A stretch of DNA of 64,000 bases. It comes from Butyrivibrio sp. GTDB taxonomy: Bacteria > Bacillota > Clostridia > Lachnospirales > Lachnospiraceae. Below the pieces are notes generated by a model, which did no database searches, was not told the origin of the DNA, and saw nothing but the letters and a program-made list of their open reading frames with translations. The position numbers were made by a program, and so were the translations under genes. Of this stretch, positions 53,014 to 62,942 are shown piece by piece. Where the stretch lies: positions 59,728 through 123,727 of the forward strand of contig JAMPEU010000007.1 of assembly GCA_023664865.1 (NCBI GenBank). Reading direction: 5' to 3'. Positions within the stretch are counted from its first letter, which is position 1. Each line of letters starts with the position of its first letter.

Positions 53014-53147
53014 CACATTTTTTCAAATTTTCTTAAATTTTTTCATTATTTTACATTTTTTACCATTTTATTCCATTTTTTAAATATTAATTTGCTTTTC
53101 GCAGTTAATAACATGCGATAACGCAGCCAATTATTAAAAAATTACAT

Positions 53148-53195
53148 AAAAACGGCTGCCGCCATACGAATAAAAACCGTAAAGCGACAGCCCTT
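53148..53195 (-). terminator. Terminator of the hydrogenase/MCP gene
   Basis: Minus strand GGCTGTCGC and GCGGCAGCC (one mismatch) followed by GTTTTTA, about 60 bp after the stop. Confidence 0.65.
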
Positions 53196-53256
53196 GTTTA
53201 TTACATATTAATCTTTTTGCACACTAGCCTCCCTACTGTTTAGCCAGCTTGTCTCT

Positions 53257-55212
53257 TTAACCCCTCTGCAGTTTAGCCATCTTGTCCCTTAAACTGCCTG
53301 AAATTGTGCTTACCATATCAGCCGACGCTGCAATCTCTTCCGTAGACGAAGCAAGATTCGTTACGCGTAGGTTCACGTTGTCGATAACGGAAATAAGTTT
53401 TTCGGCATTATCAAGCAGTCCGTTAATCGAATTCTGAATCTCTTCTTTATTCCTATCACTGTCGTTTGCAGTATCCTTGGACGAATCCGAAAGTTTCTTA
53501 ATATTCTCGGCAATGATGGCAAAGCCTCTTCCTGAATCTCCTGCCCTCGCAGCCTCAATGCTTGCATTTAACGCTAACAGGTTAGTCTCTTCCGCCACAT
53601 CAGTAATTTCCAGATTGTTCTCTTCCAGTTTTACAAGCAGTCCCTGAATCTGCTGCAGTTCTGACTTAAGCGCGTCACAAAATTCCACGACGTTGTTCAT
53701 GTCAGCGGAAATTCCTGTACTTTCCCGCGCGTTATTATTATTTCCGGACGTCATTTCATTAATGGAGATATCCAGATTCTCAAAGTCGCTTCCAACCTCT
53801 TTTAAGAGCATGGATATCTGAATATCCCTCTCTTCAATCTCAGCGTTCTTCTGCTGCATTTCGGCGGACAGGTTTTCTGCAAGCTCCTTCTCCTTACCGA
53901 TTACGTCTTTCATGTAATGTACGCAGTTTTCTTTGGTATTGCAACCATTATGTATCGCAGACGCCATATCCTTACATGTCCTGTAGCCGCATGCCGAACA
54001 GTTGATTTTGCGCTCGCTCTCATTATTCTTATCCATATCGTTAAATATGGCATTAAGCTCCGCCGTACTCGGATGTTGAACCTTCACCCCTGCGGATTTA
54101 TCGGTATAGTGTCTGATAAAATCATTTATATCCAGATTACTGAACTGCTTATTGAAAGCGGCAAGCCTCTGCTTGGGAGTCATATTTATCCCCCATGCGC
54201 TTTTTTTGCTGTTGCGTTTGCTGGCAGCCTTAATCTTCTGCATCTCGTAAAGGGTATCGTCGCCCTGCGCCTTCTCCGGCTCTACTGCCGTGCCATATAA
54301 ACAGCCCTTCGCGCAGTTAAGCGCGTCAACCATGAAAGGAAGGTCTTTTCCGCCCAGAACCCTGTCTTTATAGTCTTCTATAAATTCATAGGCATGCCTT
54401 TCACCTTCTATCTGGCGGATAAATACGTCTTCCCCGCAGAACCAGTATACATTCTCTTTAAGCCCGCCCGGCATAGGGTAAATGGAGCCTAAGCCGTATT
54501 CAATCTCATCGGATATCGGCGTTCCGGAAATATTATTTGCCCTTACATACTTCATCAAATGGTCGAAGGTAACATTATAAGATACATATCCGCCGCAGTT
54601 AGGATCATCTATTTCATTCTTTTTGGCGATGCAAGGACTGATAAACGCCAATTTATCCGGTATCTTCATATATTTCTTGGCATATACGGCTCCGCACATC
54701 ATCGGCGAATGAATAGGCACAAGACTGGGAATAAGTTCCGGGACATATTTCTCAATATAGCCCACTACAGCCGGACACGGCTGCGATATTCCGCCTGTAA
54801 AATTATGTTCCGTAATATATTTGATATAAGCCCATGTCGTAATATCCGCACCGAAACTGATGCTTATAATACGATTGACTCCCAATTTCTTTAATCCTCC
54901 AAGCACTGAAGCATATTCTTTGGGATAGTTTGCCAAAAATGCAGGCGCAAGGAGCAGGGAAATCTTTTCTCCCTTCTTTAAGTCCTCAAAAAAGCGTTCC
55001 GTATCGTCATTGTAATTTCTCGCCTCATGTTCGCACGCGTCAAAACATGCGCCGCATGCTATACATTGTTTCCCATCTACTGCAATTCTGTTTTTCCCGT
55101 TTTCCTCTACGGCATAATTAACGGTGAGTACAGGACAGACTGATATACATTTGTTGCAGCCGATACACTTTTCATTAGTATATACTAATGAACTTTCTGT
55201 AGTTCTTGCCAT
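53257..55212 (-). CDS. [FeFe]-hydrogenase-like protein fused to a chemotaxis signalling domain
   Basis: 651 residues, soluble. Two 4Fe-4S ferredoxin motifs (C16-x2-C-x2-C-x3-C in [23 protein letters not shown]), an iron-only hydrogenase large-subunit domain with reduced H-cluster motifs (L1 SQPCPAVV, C146; L2 [10 protein letters not shown]194; L3 [11 protein letters not shown]300/C304), an Fe-S cluster domain (C405-SAC-GYRTC413), a coiled coil, and an MCP signalling tip ([20 protein letters not shown]). L1 has one Cys instead of TSCCP, so sensing rather than H2 turnover is likely. The start follows AGGAGGTC. It may report redox state or H2 to the chemotaxis machinery. Confidence 0.9.
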   Translation of the reverse strand: MARTTESSLVYTNEKCIGCNKCISVCPVLTVNYAVEENGKNRIAVDGKQCIACGACFDACEHEARNYNDDTERFFEDLKKGEKISLLLAPAFLANYPKEYASVLGGLKKLGVNRIISISFGADITTWAYIKYITEHNFTGGISQPCPAVVGYIEKYVPELIPSLVPIHSPMMCGAVYAKKYMKIPDKLAFISPCIAKKNEIDDPNCGGYVSYNVTFDHLMKYVRANNISGTPISDEIEYGLGSIYPMPGGLKENVYWFCGEDVFIRQIEGERHAYEFIEDYKDRVLGGKDLPFMVDALNCAKGCLYGTAVEPEKAQGDDTLYEMQKIKAASKRNSKKSAWGINMTPKQRLAAFNKQFSNLDINDFIRHYTDKSAGVKVQHPSTAELNAIFNDMDKNNESERKINCSACGYRTCKDMASAIHNGCNTKENCVHYMKDVIGKEKELAENLSAEMQQKNAEIEERDIQISMLLKEVGSDFENLDISINEMTSGNNNNARESTGISADMNNVVEFCDALKSELQQIQGLLVKLEENNLEITDVAEETNLLALNASIEAARAGDSGRGFAIIAENIKKLSDSSKDTANDSDRNKEEIQNSINGLLDNAEKLISVIDNVNLRVTNLASSTEEIAASADMVSTISGSLRDKMAKLQRG

Positions 55213-55334
55213 ATTGACCTCCTGAGTATTTTAGTGTGACGATGTATCAGTGTAGCGCAATAGACATATCAGCAGATATTTATAACCTTTATGCCTATTT
55301 GAAAATGAAAAAAATTATATAGAACAGTAAATAA

Positions 55335-55376
55335 AATAAGCATATTATACGATTCATGCCGTATAATATGCTTATT
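55335..55376 (-). terminator. Perfect 17-bp inverted repeat after the lysC operon
   Basis: AATAAGCATATTATACG, 8-nt loop, exact complement; followed on the minus strand by TTTATTT. It lies 39 bp after the lysC stop and about 120 bp before the hydrogenase/MCP start. AT-rich stem but perfect; it probably terminates the hom-apgM-lysC transcript. Confidence 0.65.
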
Positions 55377-55414
55377 GTACCACATTGAACAAAAATAAGC
55401 AAGTTATTGTATGG

Positions 55415-56734
55415 TTATAGTTGATAAAGCACAAAAATGTCATAAATTGCTTTTATTGCAGTCTCAAAGTCGGCATTTGCCACTCCGATGATGATATTTA
55501 ACTCGCTTGAGCCCTGGTCTATCATCTTAACATTGACATTGGCATGCGCAAGCGCGGAAAAAATCCTGCCTGCAGTCCCTCGCATGGATTTCATGCCGCG
55601 CCCCACGACTGCAACAAGCGCCAAATCCGCCTCAATGTCAATCGAATCAGGATCGGCAAGCCTATGTATTCCGGAAACAACCTTCTGCTCCTTGTGCATA
55701 AATTCATCCTGATGCACAAAAACCGTCATTGTATCTATGCCCGACGGCACATGCTCAAAGGAAATTCCGTTTTCTTCAAAAGCCTGCAGCACTTTGCGCC
55801 CGAATCCTATTTCAGAGTTCATATGGTCTTTATCAATATTTACGGCGCAGAAACCCTTCTTTCCGGCAATTCCGGTAATGACATATTTAGGCTTCTGGCA
55901 GGTGCTTTCGACAATCCAGGTACCTTCGTCCTCCGGCGCGTTGGTATTCCTGATATTAATCGGAATCCCCTCGCTCCTGACCGGAAAAATCGCATCTTCA
56001 TGCAGCACATTGAAACCCATATATGCAAGTTCGCGCAGTTCCTTATAAGTAACGATTTCAATATGCTCCGGCTTGTATATGATTCTGGGATCTGCAATCA
56101 GAACGCCCGATACGTCCGTCCAATTTTCATAGATATCCGCCTTGACCGCCCTTGCCACGATAGAGCCTGTAATGTCCGAGCCTCCGCGGGAAAAAGTCTT
56201 GACGCTCCCATCTTTCTTTGCCCCGTAAAATCCGGGAATTACCGCGCACTCCAGATTATTAAGCTTTGCCTTCATAAGCTCGTTGGTCTTATCGGCATCA
56301 TATTCACCGTTTTCTCTAAACAGAATGACTTCTGCGGCGTCAACAAACGTAAATCCGAGATATTTGGCCATAATAATACCGTTCAGGTATTCGCCGCGGG
56401 AAGCCGCATAGTCTTTTCCCACCTTATCTTTAAAATTCTTCTCGATAGTCTTAAATTCATCTTCCAAAGACAACTTAAGCCCTAATCCGTCAATAATCTC
56501 CTGATATCTTTCTTTGATTGCTTTAAGCAGCTTGTCAAAATCCTTCCCTGCATCCGCCAATTCATAACACTCATAAAGCATATCCGTTACTTTTGTATCG
56601 TCCGGAAATCTTTTGCCGGGAGCAGACGGAACTACGAATTTGCGCTCCTTATCCGCACGAATTATGTCTGATGCCTTTTTAAACTGGTCTGCACTGGCGA
56701 GAGAACTTCCGCCAAATTTTACTACCTTTTTCAT
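55415..56734 (-). CDS. lysC: Aspartate kinase
   Basis: First enzyme of the aspartate pathway (Lys, Thr, Met). 439 residues: KFGGSSLAS (ATP/substrate site), SRGGSDITGS, and two C-terminal ACT domains for feedback control (about 290-439). Start at the ATG MKKVVKFGG with AGAGGA upstream. The gene is the third of the hom-apgM-lysC set, which suggests a threonine-dedicated isoenzyme. Confidence 0.95.
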   Translation of the reverse strand: MKKVVKFGGSSLASADQFKKASDIIRADKERKFVVPSAPGKRFPDDTKVTDMLYECYELADAGKDFDKLLKAIKERYQEIIDGLGLKLSLEDEFKTIEKNFKDKVGKDYAASRGEYLNGIIMAKYLGFTFVDAAEVILFRENGEYDADKTNELMKAKLNNLECAVIPGFYGAKKDGSVKTFSRGGSDITGSIVARAVKADIYENWTDVSGVLIADPRIIYKPEHIEIVTYKELRELAYMGFNVLHEDAIFPVRSEGIPINIRNTNAPEDEGTWIVESTCQKPKYVITGIAGKKGFCAVNIDKDHMNSEIGFGRKVLQAFEENGISFEHVPSGIDTMTVFVHQDEFMHKEQKVVSGIHRLADPDSIDIEADLALVAVVGRGMKSMRGTAGRIFSALAHANVNVKMIDQGSSELNIIIGVANADFETAIKAIYDIFVLYQL

Positions 56735-56776
56735 TGTTGATACGTTCCTCTTTTCCACTTTATTACTTGTTATTTT

Positions 56777-57979
56777 CTATTTCATCAGCAGATGTTCAAT
56801 CAGCTCATGACCTTTTGCGACGTAATTCTTGCTGTCTCTGCCTTCTCTTTCATTATAATTCCATGTCTTATTAAGCTCATTAGTGCTGTCATAGAGCATA
56901 TAAGGCACGCTGTCTGACGTATGCGTCCTTACCCTTATAGGCGTCGGGTGGTCCGGCAGCACCAGCAGACGGTAGTCCGTTCCTTCTTTATTAAGAGTTT
57001 CCGTTAAGGGCTTTATGATTCTGGAATCCAGATACTCGATTGCCTGGACTTTGCGTTCCACACTGCCCTGATGCCCCATCTCGTCGGGTGCTTCCAGATG
57101 TATATATACAAAATCATAACCGTCTTTAAGCAAGGCATCTAGCGCCGCCTGCGTCTTTCCTTCATAATTGGTATGTAATCCGCCGTTTGCACCTTCTACA
57201 TTGGCTACTCCCATGCCCGCGCCTACGGCGATTCCCTTAAGCAAATCAACGGCGGACACCATCATGCCTTTTTTGCCTGTCTTTTCTTCAAAAGAAGAAA
57301 GCTTAGGCTTAGTTCCCGCGCCCCAGAACCAGCAGCAGTTGGCAGGGTTCTTCCCCTGTTTCTTACGCTCTATATTAATTGGATGGTTTACCAGAATATC
57401 ATAGCTTTTCTTCATCATATTGCGCAGCGTCTCATCTTCAGGAAGATGCGGTCCGATTACCTGAGTCAGCACGTCATGCGGCTGAGTCAGTTCTAACACC
57501 TTTCCCCTATCCCAGATAAGGCAATGCCTGTAGCTGGTTCCCACATAGAATCTGTAAGTTTCAGTTTCCAGTTCCTTCCTTACGGCATCAAGCAAAACTG
57601 CGCAGTCCTCGGTGCTTATTTCACCGGAGCTGTGGTCTATTATGGTTTGCTCTTCAAAAGGCACATCATCCTCCGATATAGTCACAATATTGCACCTAAG
57701 CGCAATATCCGTATCTTTCATCGGCACGCCGATGCTCAACGCTTCCAGCGGAGAACGCCCTGAATAATATTTCTTGGGATCATATCCTAACACGGACAAA
57801 TTCGCAGTATCCGAACCGGGTTTCATTCCCTCAGGAATAGTGTGGACCATGCCAATCTCCGACTTTTTGCTAAGATAATCCATCGCAGGAGTCTTGGCAT
57901 ACTCTAAAGGAGTCTTGCCGCCAAGGTCCTCTATAGGTTCGTCAGCCATGCCGTCTCCTAAAACTATTATATACTTCAT
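56777..57979 (-). CDS. ApgM-type phosphoglycerate mutase-like protein, probable homoserine kinase substitute
   Basis: 400 residues of the alkaline-phosphatase-like, archaeal-type cofactor-independent phosphoglycerate mutase family: VLGDGMADEP (metal ligand and nucleophile region), GSDTANLSVLGYDP with the phospho-acceptor Ser, LEAPDEMGHQG and VLPDHPTPI with metal ligands. It lies between hom and lysC while no thrB is visible; in such contexts the family has been proposed as a functional analogue of homoserine kinase. So glycolytic mutase activity and homoserine phosphorylation are both possible; the context favours the latter. Confidence 0.88.
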   Translation of the reverse strand: MKYIIVLGDGMADEPIEDLGGKTPLEYAKTPAMDYLSKKSEIGMVHTIPEGMKPGSDTANLSVLGYDPKKYYSGRSPLEALSIGVPMKDTDIALRCNIVTISEDDVPFEEQTIIDHSSGEISTEDCAVLLDAVRKELETETYRFYVGTSYRHCLIWDRGKVLELTQPHDVLTQVIGPHLPEDETLRNMMKKSYDILVNHPINIERKKQGKNPANCCWFWGAGTKPKLSSFEEKTGKKGMMVSAVDLLKGIAVGAGMGVANVEGANGGLHTNYEGKTQAALDALLKDGYDFVYIHLEAPDEMGHQGSVERKVQAIEYLDSRIIKPLTETLNKEGTDYRLLVLPDHPTPIRVRTHTSDSVPYMLYDSTNELNKTWNYNEREGRDSKNYVAKGHELIEHLLMK

Positions 57980-58013
57980 TTTAATAACTATGCTCCTTTC
58001 TCAGCCTGCGAAT

Positions 58014-59219
58014 TTATCCTTCCATACGGATTCTGTTGATCGCGCCGCCGACAGAAGCCAGTTTATCGTTAAATTCCTTTTCAGTCATTATCTTGGTAAC
58101 AAAAGCGTATTCGCCGTCTATTCCCGCATCAAGCGCCTCGGCGTCAGGAAACGCCGATAATGCAGTTTCCTTTTTATCTGCGCTCACACGGACAAAAAAT
58201 CTGTGCCTTACGTCGTCAATATCCGTCAGCGTGATTTTCTCCTCATCCCAAAAGCACATAATGGTCTTGCCGGGATGCCTTGCACAATCCACCACGTCGG
58301 AAACCACTGCGCTTGCCGTAGGCAGCTTGCCGGCTCCCCTTCCGTAATACATGGAATCCCCAAGCATATTGCCGTGTACATAGACTGCGTTAAATACGTC
58401 GCTTACGCTGTATAACGGATGGTCTTTGGAAATCATGAAAGGCGCTACCATTGCCAGAAATCCGTCTTCGGTCTCCTTGCTCATGGCAAGAAGTTTTATC
58501 GAACGGTTCATTTTCCCCGCATATTTAAAATCCTGCGACGTAATTCTTGTGATACCTTCCGTATATATGTCTTTGTAATCTACATTTTTACCTTTCATAA
58601 GAGAGGAAAGAATGGCTATCTTGCGGCATGCGTCGTACCCTTCCACGTCAGCCTCCGGATTTTTCTCCGCATATCCCTTCTCCTGCGCCTCCTTTAACAC
58701 CTCGTCAAAGCCTGCGCCGTCCTTGTCCATTCTGGTAAGAATGTAATTAGTCGTTCCGTTTAAAATACCTGTGATGGCATCTATTTTCTCCGCCGTCAAC
58801 GAATAATTCAGCGGACGGATAATCGGTATGCCGCCCCCCACGCTCGCCTCAAACAGATAATTACAGTGGTTCTGTCTGGCTATCCTAAGCAGTTCAGGAC
58901 CATGATTCGCAACCAGTTCCTTATTCGAGGTACATACGCTTTTACCTGCAAGCAAAGCGTTTTTAGAAAAAGTATAAGCCGGTTCGTTGCCGCCCATCGT
59001 CTCACAAATAACCGAAACCTCGGGATCGTTTAATATAATGTTAAAATCATGAACCACTTTTTTCTCATAAGGATCTCCGGGAAACTCTCTTAAATCCAAA
59101 ATATACTTTACATTTAACTGCTCTCCCGCCTTCTTATCTATATCCTCTTTATTAGTCTCGATTACTTCTACGACGCCGCTTCCCACGGTACCGTACCCTA
59201 AAACCGCTACGTGAACCAT
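58014..59219 (-). CDS. hom: Homoserine dehydrogenase
   Basis: Reduces aspartate semialdehyde to homoserine with NAD(P)H. 401 residues: Rossmann motif LGYGTVGSGVVEV, ASVGGGIPIIRP (catalytic region), GILNGTTNYILT, EADVEGYDACRK and a C-terminal ACT-like regulatory domain (about 320-401). The start follows GAGAGGA. It is the second gene of the run polysaccharide deacetylase-hom-apgM-lysC, all tightly spaced on one strand. Confidence 0.96.
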   Translation of the reverse strand: MVHVAVLGYGTVGSGVVEVIETNKEDIDKKAGEQLNVKYILDLREFPGDPYEKKVVHDFNIILNDPEVSVICETMGGNEPAYTFSKNALLAGKSVCTSNKELVANHGPELLRIARQNHCNYLFEASVGGGIPIIRPLNYSLTAEKIDAITGILNGTTNYILTRMDKDGAGFDEVLKEAQEKGYAEKNPEADVEGYDACRKIAILSSLMKGKNVDYKDIYTEGITRITSQDFKYAGKMNRSIKLLAMSKETEDGFLAMVAPFMISKDHPLYSVSDVFNAVYVHGNMLGDSMYYGRGAGKLPTASAVVSDVVDCARHPGKTIMCFWDEEKITLTDIDDVRHRFFVRVSADKKETALSAFPDAEALDAGIDGEYAFVTKIMTEKEFNDKLASVGGAINRIRMEG

Positions 59220-59246
59220 TTTCCGTTAATCCTCTCTTTCCGCCTT

Positions 59247-60089
59247 CTATAATTCAACCGTATCTCCCGCATGGATACACTTAAGCTCTCCATTCGCTTC
59301 TATATAGATGTCCTGATTCGTCGGGTTAAATACGCGCGTACCCTCAAAACTGAAAATCAGACGTCTGTAATTCTCCACATAATCACATACTTCTATGTTG
59401 GTCGCATACCAGATATCCCTTCTTCCACCGATATACGATGCAAATCGCTCAATTACTTCCCAGTTATCATCTTTCTCAAATTCATAGCTGTGTCCCCACA
59501 AATAGAACAACTGCGGGTTTCCATGCCGGTCTTGTTTGTCCTCGACAAAATCTGAGGCAAGCTCTTTAAGGCGTGGATTATTATGGTGGCAGGTTGCCGG
59601 CATCCTCAGCCAGTCCTGCGGAATATCAAAGTTTTCCGTACTGACTGTGGTTCTTGCATAAGCAATGCCTGACATACGCAGCACATCCACCACATAGTCA
59701 TTATAGGTGCCAAACGGATACGCCGCCCCGCGCACTATAACTCCAAACTGTTTCTCTAAATTATCCCTATCTCTAACGATTTCTTCAAGGCAAAGCGCTT
59801 GCGGAATCCGCTCAAGGAAAGGGTGCGTCAGACCGTGCAGCGCTACTTCCATACCGCTTTCTGCATAAACTTCCGTAGCCTCTTTCATGGACATTCTTCT
59901 ATGAATGGTGCCGGGCTTATATTTCGTCCCCTCCTTAGCATAGCATCCGCTGTTAAGGTTGAACGTACCCTTAAGCCCGTTATGTTTCATTATCTCTATC
60001 AGGCGGATATCCTGCTCCACTCCATCATCATAGCTGAGTGTCAGCGCTTTTCTCCTGCCTTCCGGAAATCTCATTTTTATTTCAATCAC
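59247..60089 (-). CDS. Polysaccharide deacetylase family protein
   Basis: 280 residues with the NodB-homology fold: metal-binding Asp pair in LSYDDGVEQD, His pair HGLTHP, and RGAAYPFGTYND. No signal peptide, so it acts in the cytoplasm or on a soluble substrate. The GTG at 60089 has GGAGG at 8-nt spacing and is preferred over the ATG five codons upstream (60104), which overlaps that site. It leads the hom operon with a 27-bp gap to hom; a metabolic link to threonine synthesis is not evident. Confidence 0.88.
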   Translation of the reverse strand: MIEIKMRFPEGRRKALTLSYDDGVEQDIRLIEIMKHNGLKGTFNLNSGCYAKEGTKYKPGTIHRRMSMKEATEVYAESGMEVALHGLTHPFLERIPQALCLEEIVRDRDNLEKQFGVIVRGAAYPFGTYNDYVVDVLRMSGIAYARTTVSTENFDIPQDWLRMPATCHHNNPRLKELASDFVEDKQDRHGNPQLFYLWGHSYEFEKDDNWEVIERFASYIGGRRDIWYATNIEVCDYVENYRRLIFSFEGTRVFNPTNQDIYIEANGELKCIHAGDTVEL

Positions 60090-60148
60090 AATATTGTCCT
60101 CCATGTCAGTTAAGTTTTAATAAAGGTGAAATTCTAATTTACTGTCAC

Positions 60149-60233
60149 GAGTTTAGTCTGCATGAACAAAAACGGAGCTCCATGCCTGAAAAGCGGTAAG
60201 TCGCTCCTTATTTTGTTCATGCAGGCTAAACTC
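60149..60233 (+). repeat. Family 2 palindromic hairpin element, copy e
   Basis: Arms GAGTTTAGTCTGCATGAAC and GTTCATGCAGGCTAAACTC (one wobble), GGAGC/GCTCC, conserved loop CATGCCTGAAAAGCGGTAAG. Followed by TGGTTAT as in copy a. Lies between glyA and the deacetylase gene. Its arms resemble copy c only in the outer nine bases. Confidence 0.89.
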
Positions 60234-60261
60234 TGGTTATTGAAACAGAATTAGTAAATTC

Positions 60262-61500
60262 TTATATAAGCGGGTACTTGTCAGTCAGCTCCTTCACGAT
60301 TTTCTGCGCTTTAGCCACGCCCGCTTCGCCTTCTTTTATGACAACGGAAACCGCTTCCGCAACCTTATCCATATCCTCGATATTTAGTCCTCTGGAAGTT
60401 ACCGCCGGGGTTCCCAGACGGATGCCGCTTGTCACAAACGGAGACTTCGGATCGTTGGGAATCGTATTCTTATTGGCTGTGATATGCGCCTCGTCTAAGA
60501 GTTTCTCCACTGCCTTGCCCGTTAAGTCATAGTTGGTTAAATCTACCAGCATCAGATGGTTGTCCGTGCCTCCGGAGACGATTCTGACATCTCTTGCAAG
60601 CAGTCCCTTACAAAGCGCCTGTGCATTGTCGATGATTCCCTGCTGGTATACCTTAAACTCCGGTGATAAGGCTTCCTTAAAGCAGACTGCCTTAGCCGCA
60701 ATCACGTGCATGAGCGGACCGCCCTGAATACCGGGGAATATCGCCTTGTTAAAGTTATATTTATCTGCAACTTCTTGACTTGACATTATCATGCCGCCGC
60801 GCGGTCCGCGCAGAGTCTTATGCGTCGTAGTGGTAGTTACATGCGCGTAAGGAATCGGGCTTGGATGAAGCCCTGTCGCCACAAGCCCGGCGATATGCGC
60901 TATATCCACCATCAGGACTGCTCCAGCCTCGTCGGCAATCTCTCTGAATTTCTTAAAATCCAGCGTCCTTGCGTAAGCTGAGGCTCCCGCTACAATCATT
61001 TTAGGTTTACATTCCAAAGCAATCTCACGAACTTTATCATAATCAAGGAAACCGTCGTCATTGACTCCATAAGGCACGCAGTTGAAATATTTACCGGACA
61101 TATTTACCGGTGAACCGTGTGAAAGGTGTCCGCCGTGGTCTAAGTTCATTCCCATAAAGGTATCGCCCGGCTCCATTACGGCAAAGAATACCGCCATATT
61201 AGCCTGTGCGCCTGAATGTGGCTGGACGTTTACATACTCGCAGCCAAACAGCTCCTTTGCACGCTCTCTGGCAAGTTCCTCCACCACGTCTACACATTCG
61301 CAGCCGCCATAATATCTTTTACCCGGATATCCTTCGGCATACTTATTGGTAAGCGGACTTCCCATTGCCGCCATAACAGCCTTGCTTACCCAGTTTTCGG
61401 ATGCAATCAGCTCTATATGTGAATTCTGACGCTCCTGCTCGTCCACAATCGCCTGCGCTATCTCCGGATCCACTGTCTTTATTTCATCAAATGAATACAT
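60262..61500 (-). CDS. glyA: Serine hydroxymethyltransferase
   Basis: PLP enzyme interconverting serine and glycine and loading one-carbon units onto tetrahydrofolate. 412 residues with [20 protein letters not shown], the PLP lysine motif [15 protein letters not shown] and [12 protein letters not shown]. The start follows AAAGGCGG at 8-nt spacing. It is monocistronic between two palindromic elements. Confidence 0.97.
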   Translation of the reverse strand: MYSFDEIKTVDPEIAQAIVDEQERQNSHIELIASENWVSKAVMAAMGSPLTNKYAEGYPGKRYYGGCECVDVVEELARERAKELFGCEYVNVQPHSGAQANMAVFFAVMEPGDTFMGMNLDHGGHLSHGSPVNMSGKYFNCVPYGVNDDGFLDYDKVREIALECKPKMIVAGASAYARTLDFKKFREIADEAGAVLMVDIAHIAGLVATGLHPSPIPYAHVTTTTTHKTLRGPRGGMIMSSQEVADKYNFNKAIFPGIQGGPLMHVIAAKAVCFKEALSPEFKVYQQGIIDNAQALCKGLLARDVRIVSGGTDNHLMLVDLTNYDLTGKAVEKLLDEAHITANKNTIPNDPKSPFVTSGIRLGTPAVTSRGLNIEDMDKVAEAVSVVIKEGEAGVAKAQKIVKELTDKYPLI

Positions 61501-61674
61501 TAATTTTACCGCCTTTCTTTTTCCTACATTCTTCTGCTCTTTGCAAATTTCCTATAATATAGAAATCCAGAGTAAGTATATCACAAGAAACGACAGGGGC
61601 GCAATATTTTCTTTCCAGTTTCGGTAAATAGTGGTACACTATTATTATTATCCACAGTTCGTATGAAACTGGAT

Positions 61675-61824
61675 GCAGCATGAACTCATATGCTTCCGCT
61701 TGAGGCACGCTTCCGCTCCGTGGAAAATCGCAGCGGTACTAAGTTCAAAAGCCAAAAACAGCTTTTTCACTAACTACCGGCGTTTTCCAAGGACTTCAAG
61801 CGGAAGCATATGAGTCCATGCCGC
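61675..61824 (-). repeat. Family 1 long palindromic element, copy 7
   Basis: 150 bp with arms GCAGCATGAACTCATATG and complement (like copies 1 and 3), CTTGAGG/CTTCAAG, unpaired CACGCTTCCGCTCCG, second stem GGAAAA/TTTTCC as in copy 1, and an extra apical AAAAGC/GCTTTT hairpin as in copy 5. Weaker complementarity continues outward (CCACAGT/ACTGTGA, 61651 and 61830). Lies between divergent glyA and the diacylglycerol-kinase-like gene. Confidence 0.9.
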
Positions 61825-61902
61825 CCAAGACTGTGAATAATATCAATTAAAGCAACTGTCATGGAAATGAAAAAATAACAAAAAGGATAAAGGTAAAAAA
61901 TT

Positions 61903-62859
61903 ATGTACTATATTATAGTCAACCCCTCGTCACAATCGGGCAGGGGGATACGCATATGGCAGAAACTGAAACCCGTTTTTATTGAAAAAAACATACCTTA
62001 TGAACTTATGCTCTCCACACATGCCGGACATATTGCGGAGATTACCGACAGGCTTACACAAAATGACACAAATGTCAACTTAATTATCCTGGGCGGCGAC
62101 GGCACTATAAATGAAGCGCTGCAAGGCATACGGGATTTCAGCAAAGTGAGTATAGGCTACATTCCTACCGGTTCAAGCAACGACTTGGCAAGGGCTATGC
62201 ACATCGGCAAAAATCCGCTTAAAACCCTTGAAACCATCTTAAGCGGCAAAGCAGCGCATATGGTCGATATCGGCGTGCTTGAATTTGACAGGCAGGAATG
62301 TACCGAGTCCAAATACGTGCAGGCGGATTTTCCTGATAAAAGATACTTTGTAGTAAGCAGCGGAATCGGTTTTGACGCTGCCGTATGCGAAGAAGCCCTT
62401 TCTTCGAGCATCAAAGACGTCCTCAATAAATTGAAACTCGGCAAGCTCACTTACCTCGGCGTTGCGCTTAAGCAGCTTATCGCGGCAAAATCCATCGCCT
62501 GCGATATGTACTTAGACGGTAAAGAACCGGTTCATGCAGAGCGTTTCTTATTTATTGCTGCTATGATACATAAATATGAAGGCGGCGGATTCAAATTCTG
62601 TCCCAATGCCGATGCGTCTGACGGCGTGCTCGATATATGCTTTGTCGGCAAAATCCCCAAGCCGTTAATACTGCTTGCCCTGCCTACCGCTTTCTTTGGA
62701 AAGCACTATATGTTCCCACACATTACTCCTTACAGAGCCCGTAAAATAGAGATAAAAACCTCGGCTCCGCTCTGGGTTCATACTGACGGAGAAGTATATT
62801 TTAAGTCCAGCCACATATATTTATCATGTGAGAAGCAAAAAATTAAATTTCTTGCTTGA
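61903..62859 (+). CDS. Diacylglycerol kinase family lipid kinase
   Basis: 318 residues of the DgkB/YegS type: IVNPSSQSGRG (N-terminal), the nucleotide-binding GGDGTINEAL, YIPTGSSNDLARA, and a C-terminal beta-sandwich with VHTDGEVY. It phosphorylates diacylglycerol or a related lipid at the membrane. Directly followed (the next frame overlaps) by a PAP2-fold membrane protein, a pairing of lipid kinase and lipid phosphatase-like functions. Confidence 0.92.
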   Translation: MYYIIVNPSSQSGRGIRIWQKLKPVFIEKNIPYELMLSTHAGHIAEITDRLTQNDTNVNLIILGGDGTINEALQGIRDFSKVSIGYIPTGSSNDLARAMHIGKNPLKTLETILSGKAAHMVDIGVLEFDRQECTESKYVQADFPDKRYFVVSSGIGFDAAVCEEALSSSIKDVLNKLKLGKLTYLGVALKQLIAAKSIACDMYLDGKEPVHAERFLFIAAMIHKYEGGGFKFCPNADASDGVLDICFVGKIPKPLILLALPTAFFGKHYMFPHITPYRARKIEIKTSAPLWVHTDGEVYFKSSHIYLSCEKQKIKFLA

Positions 62860-62942
62860 CATTTATAAGTATTCTGCTAAGATATTTTTCATGGGTAGAA
62901 CCTAATGACTATTTTTCTGTGAAAAGGGGGCGAAATACGGCA

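Noticed and set aside
55544-56485. 313-codon plus-strand ORF
   Set aside because: It is antisense to lysC, with codon use and composition of a shadow frame; lysC motifs are unmistakable.
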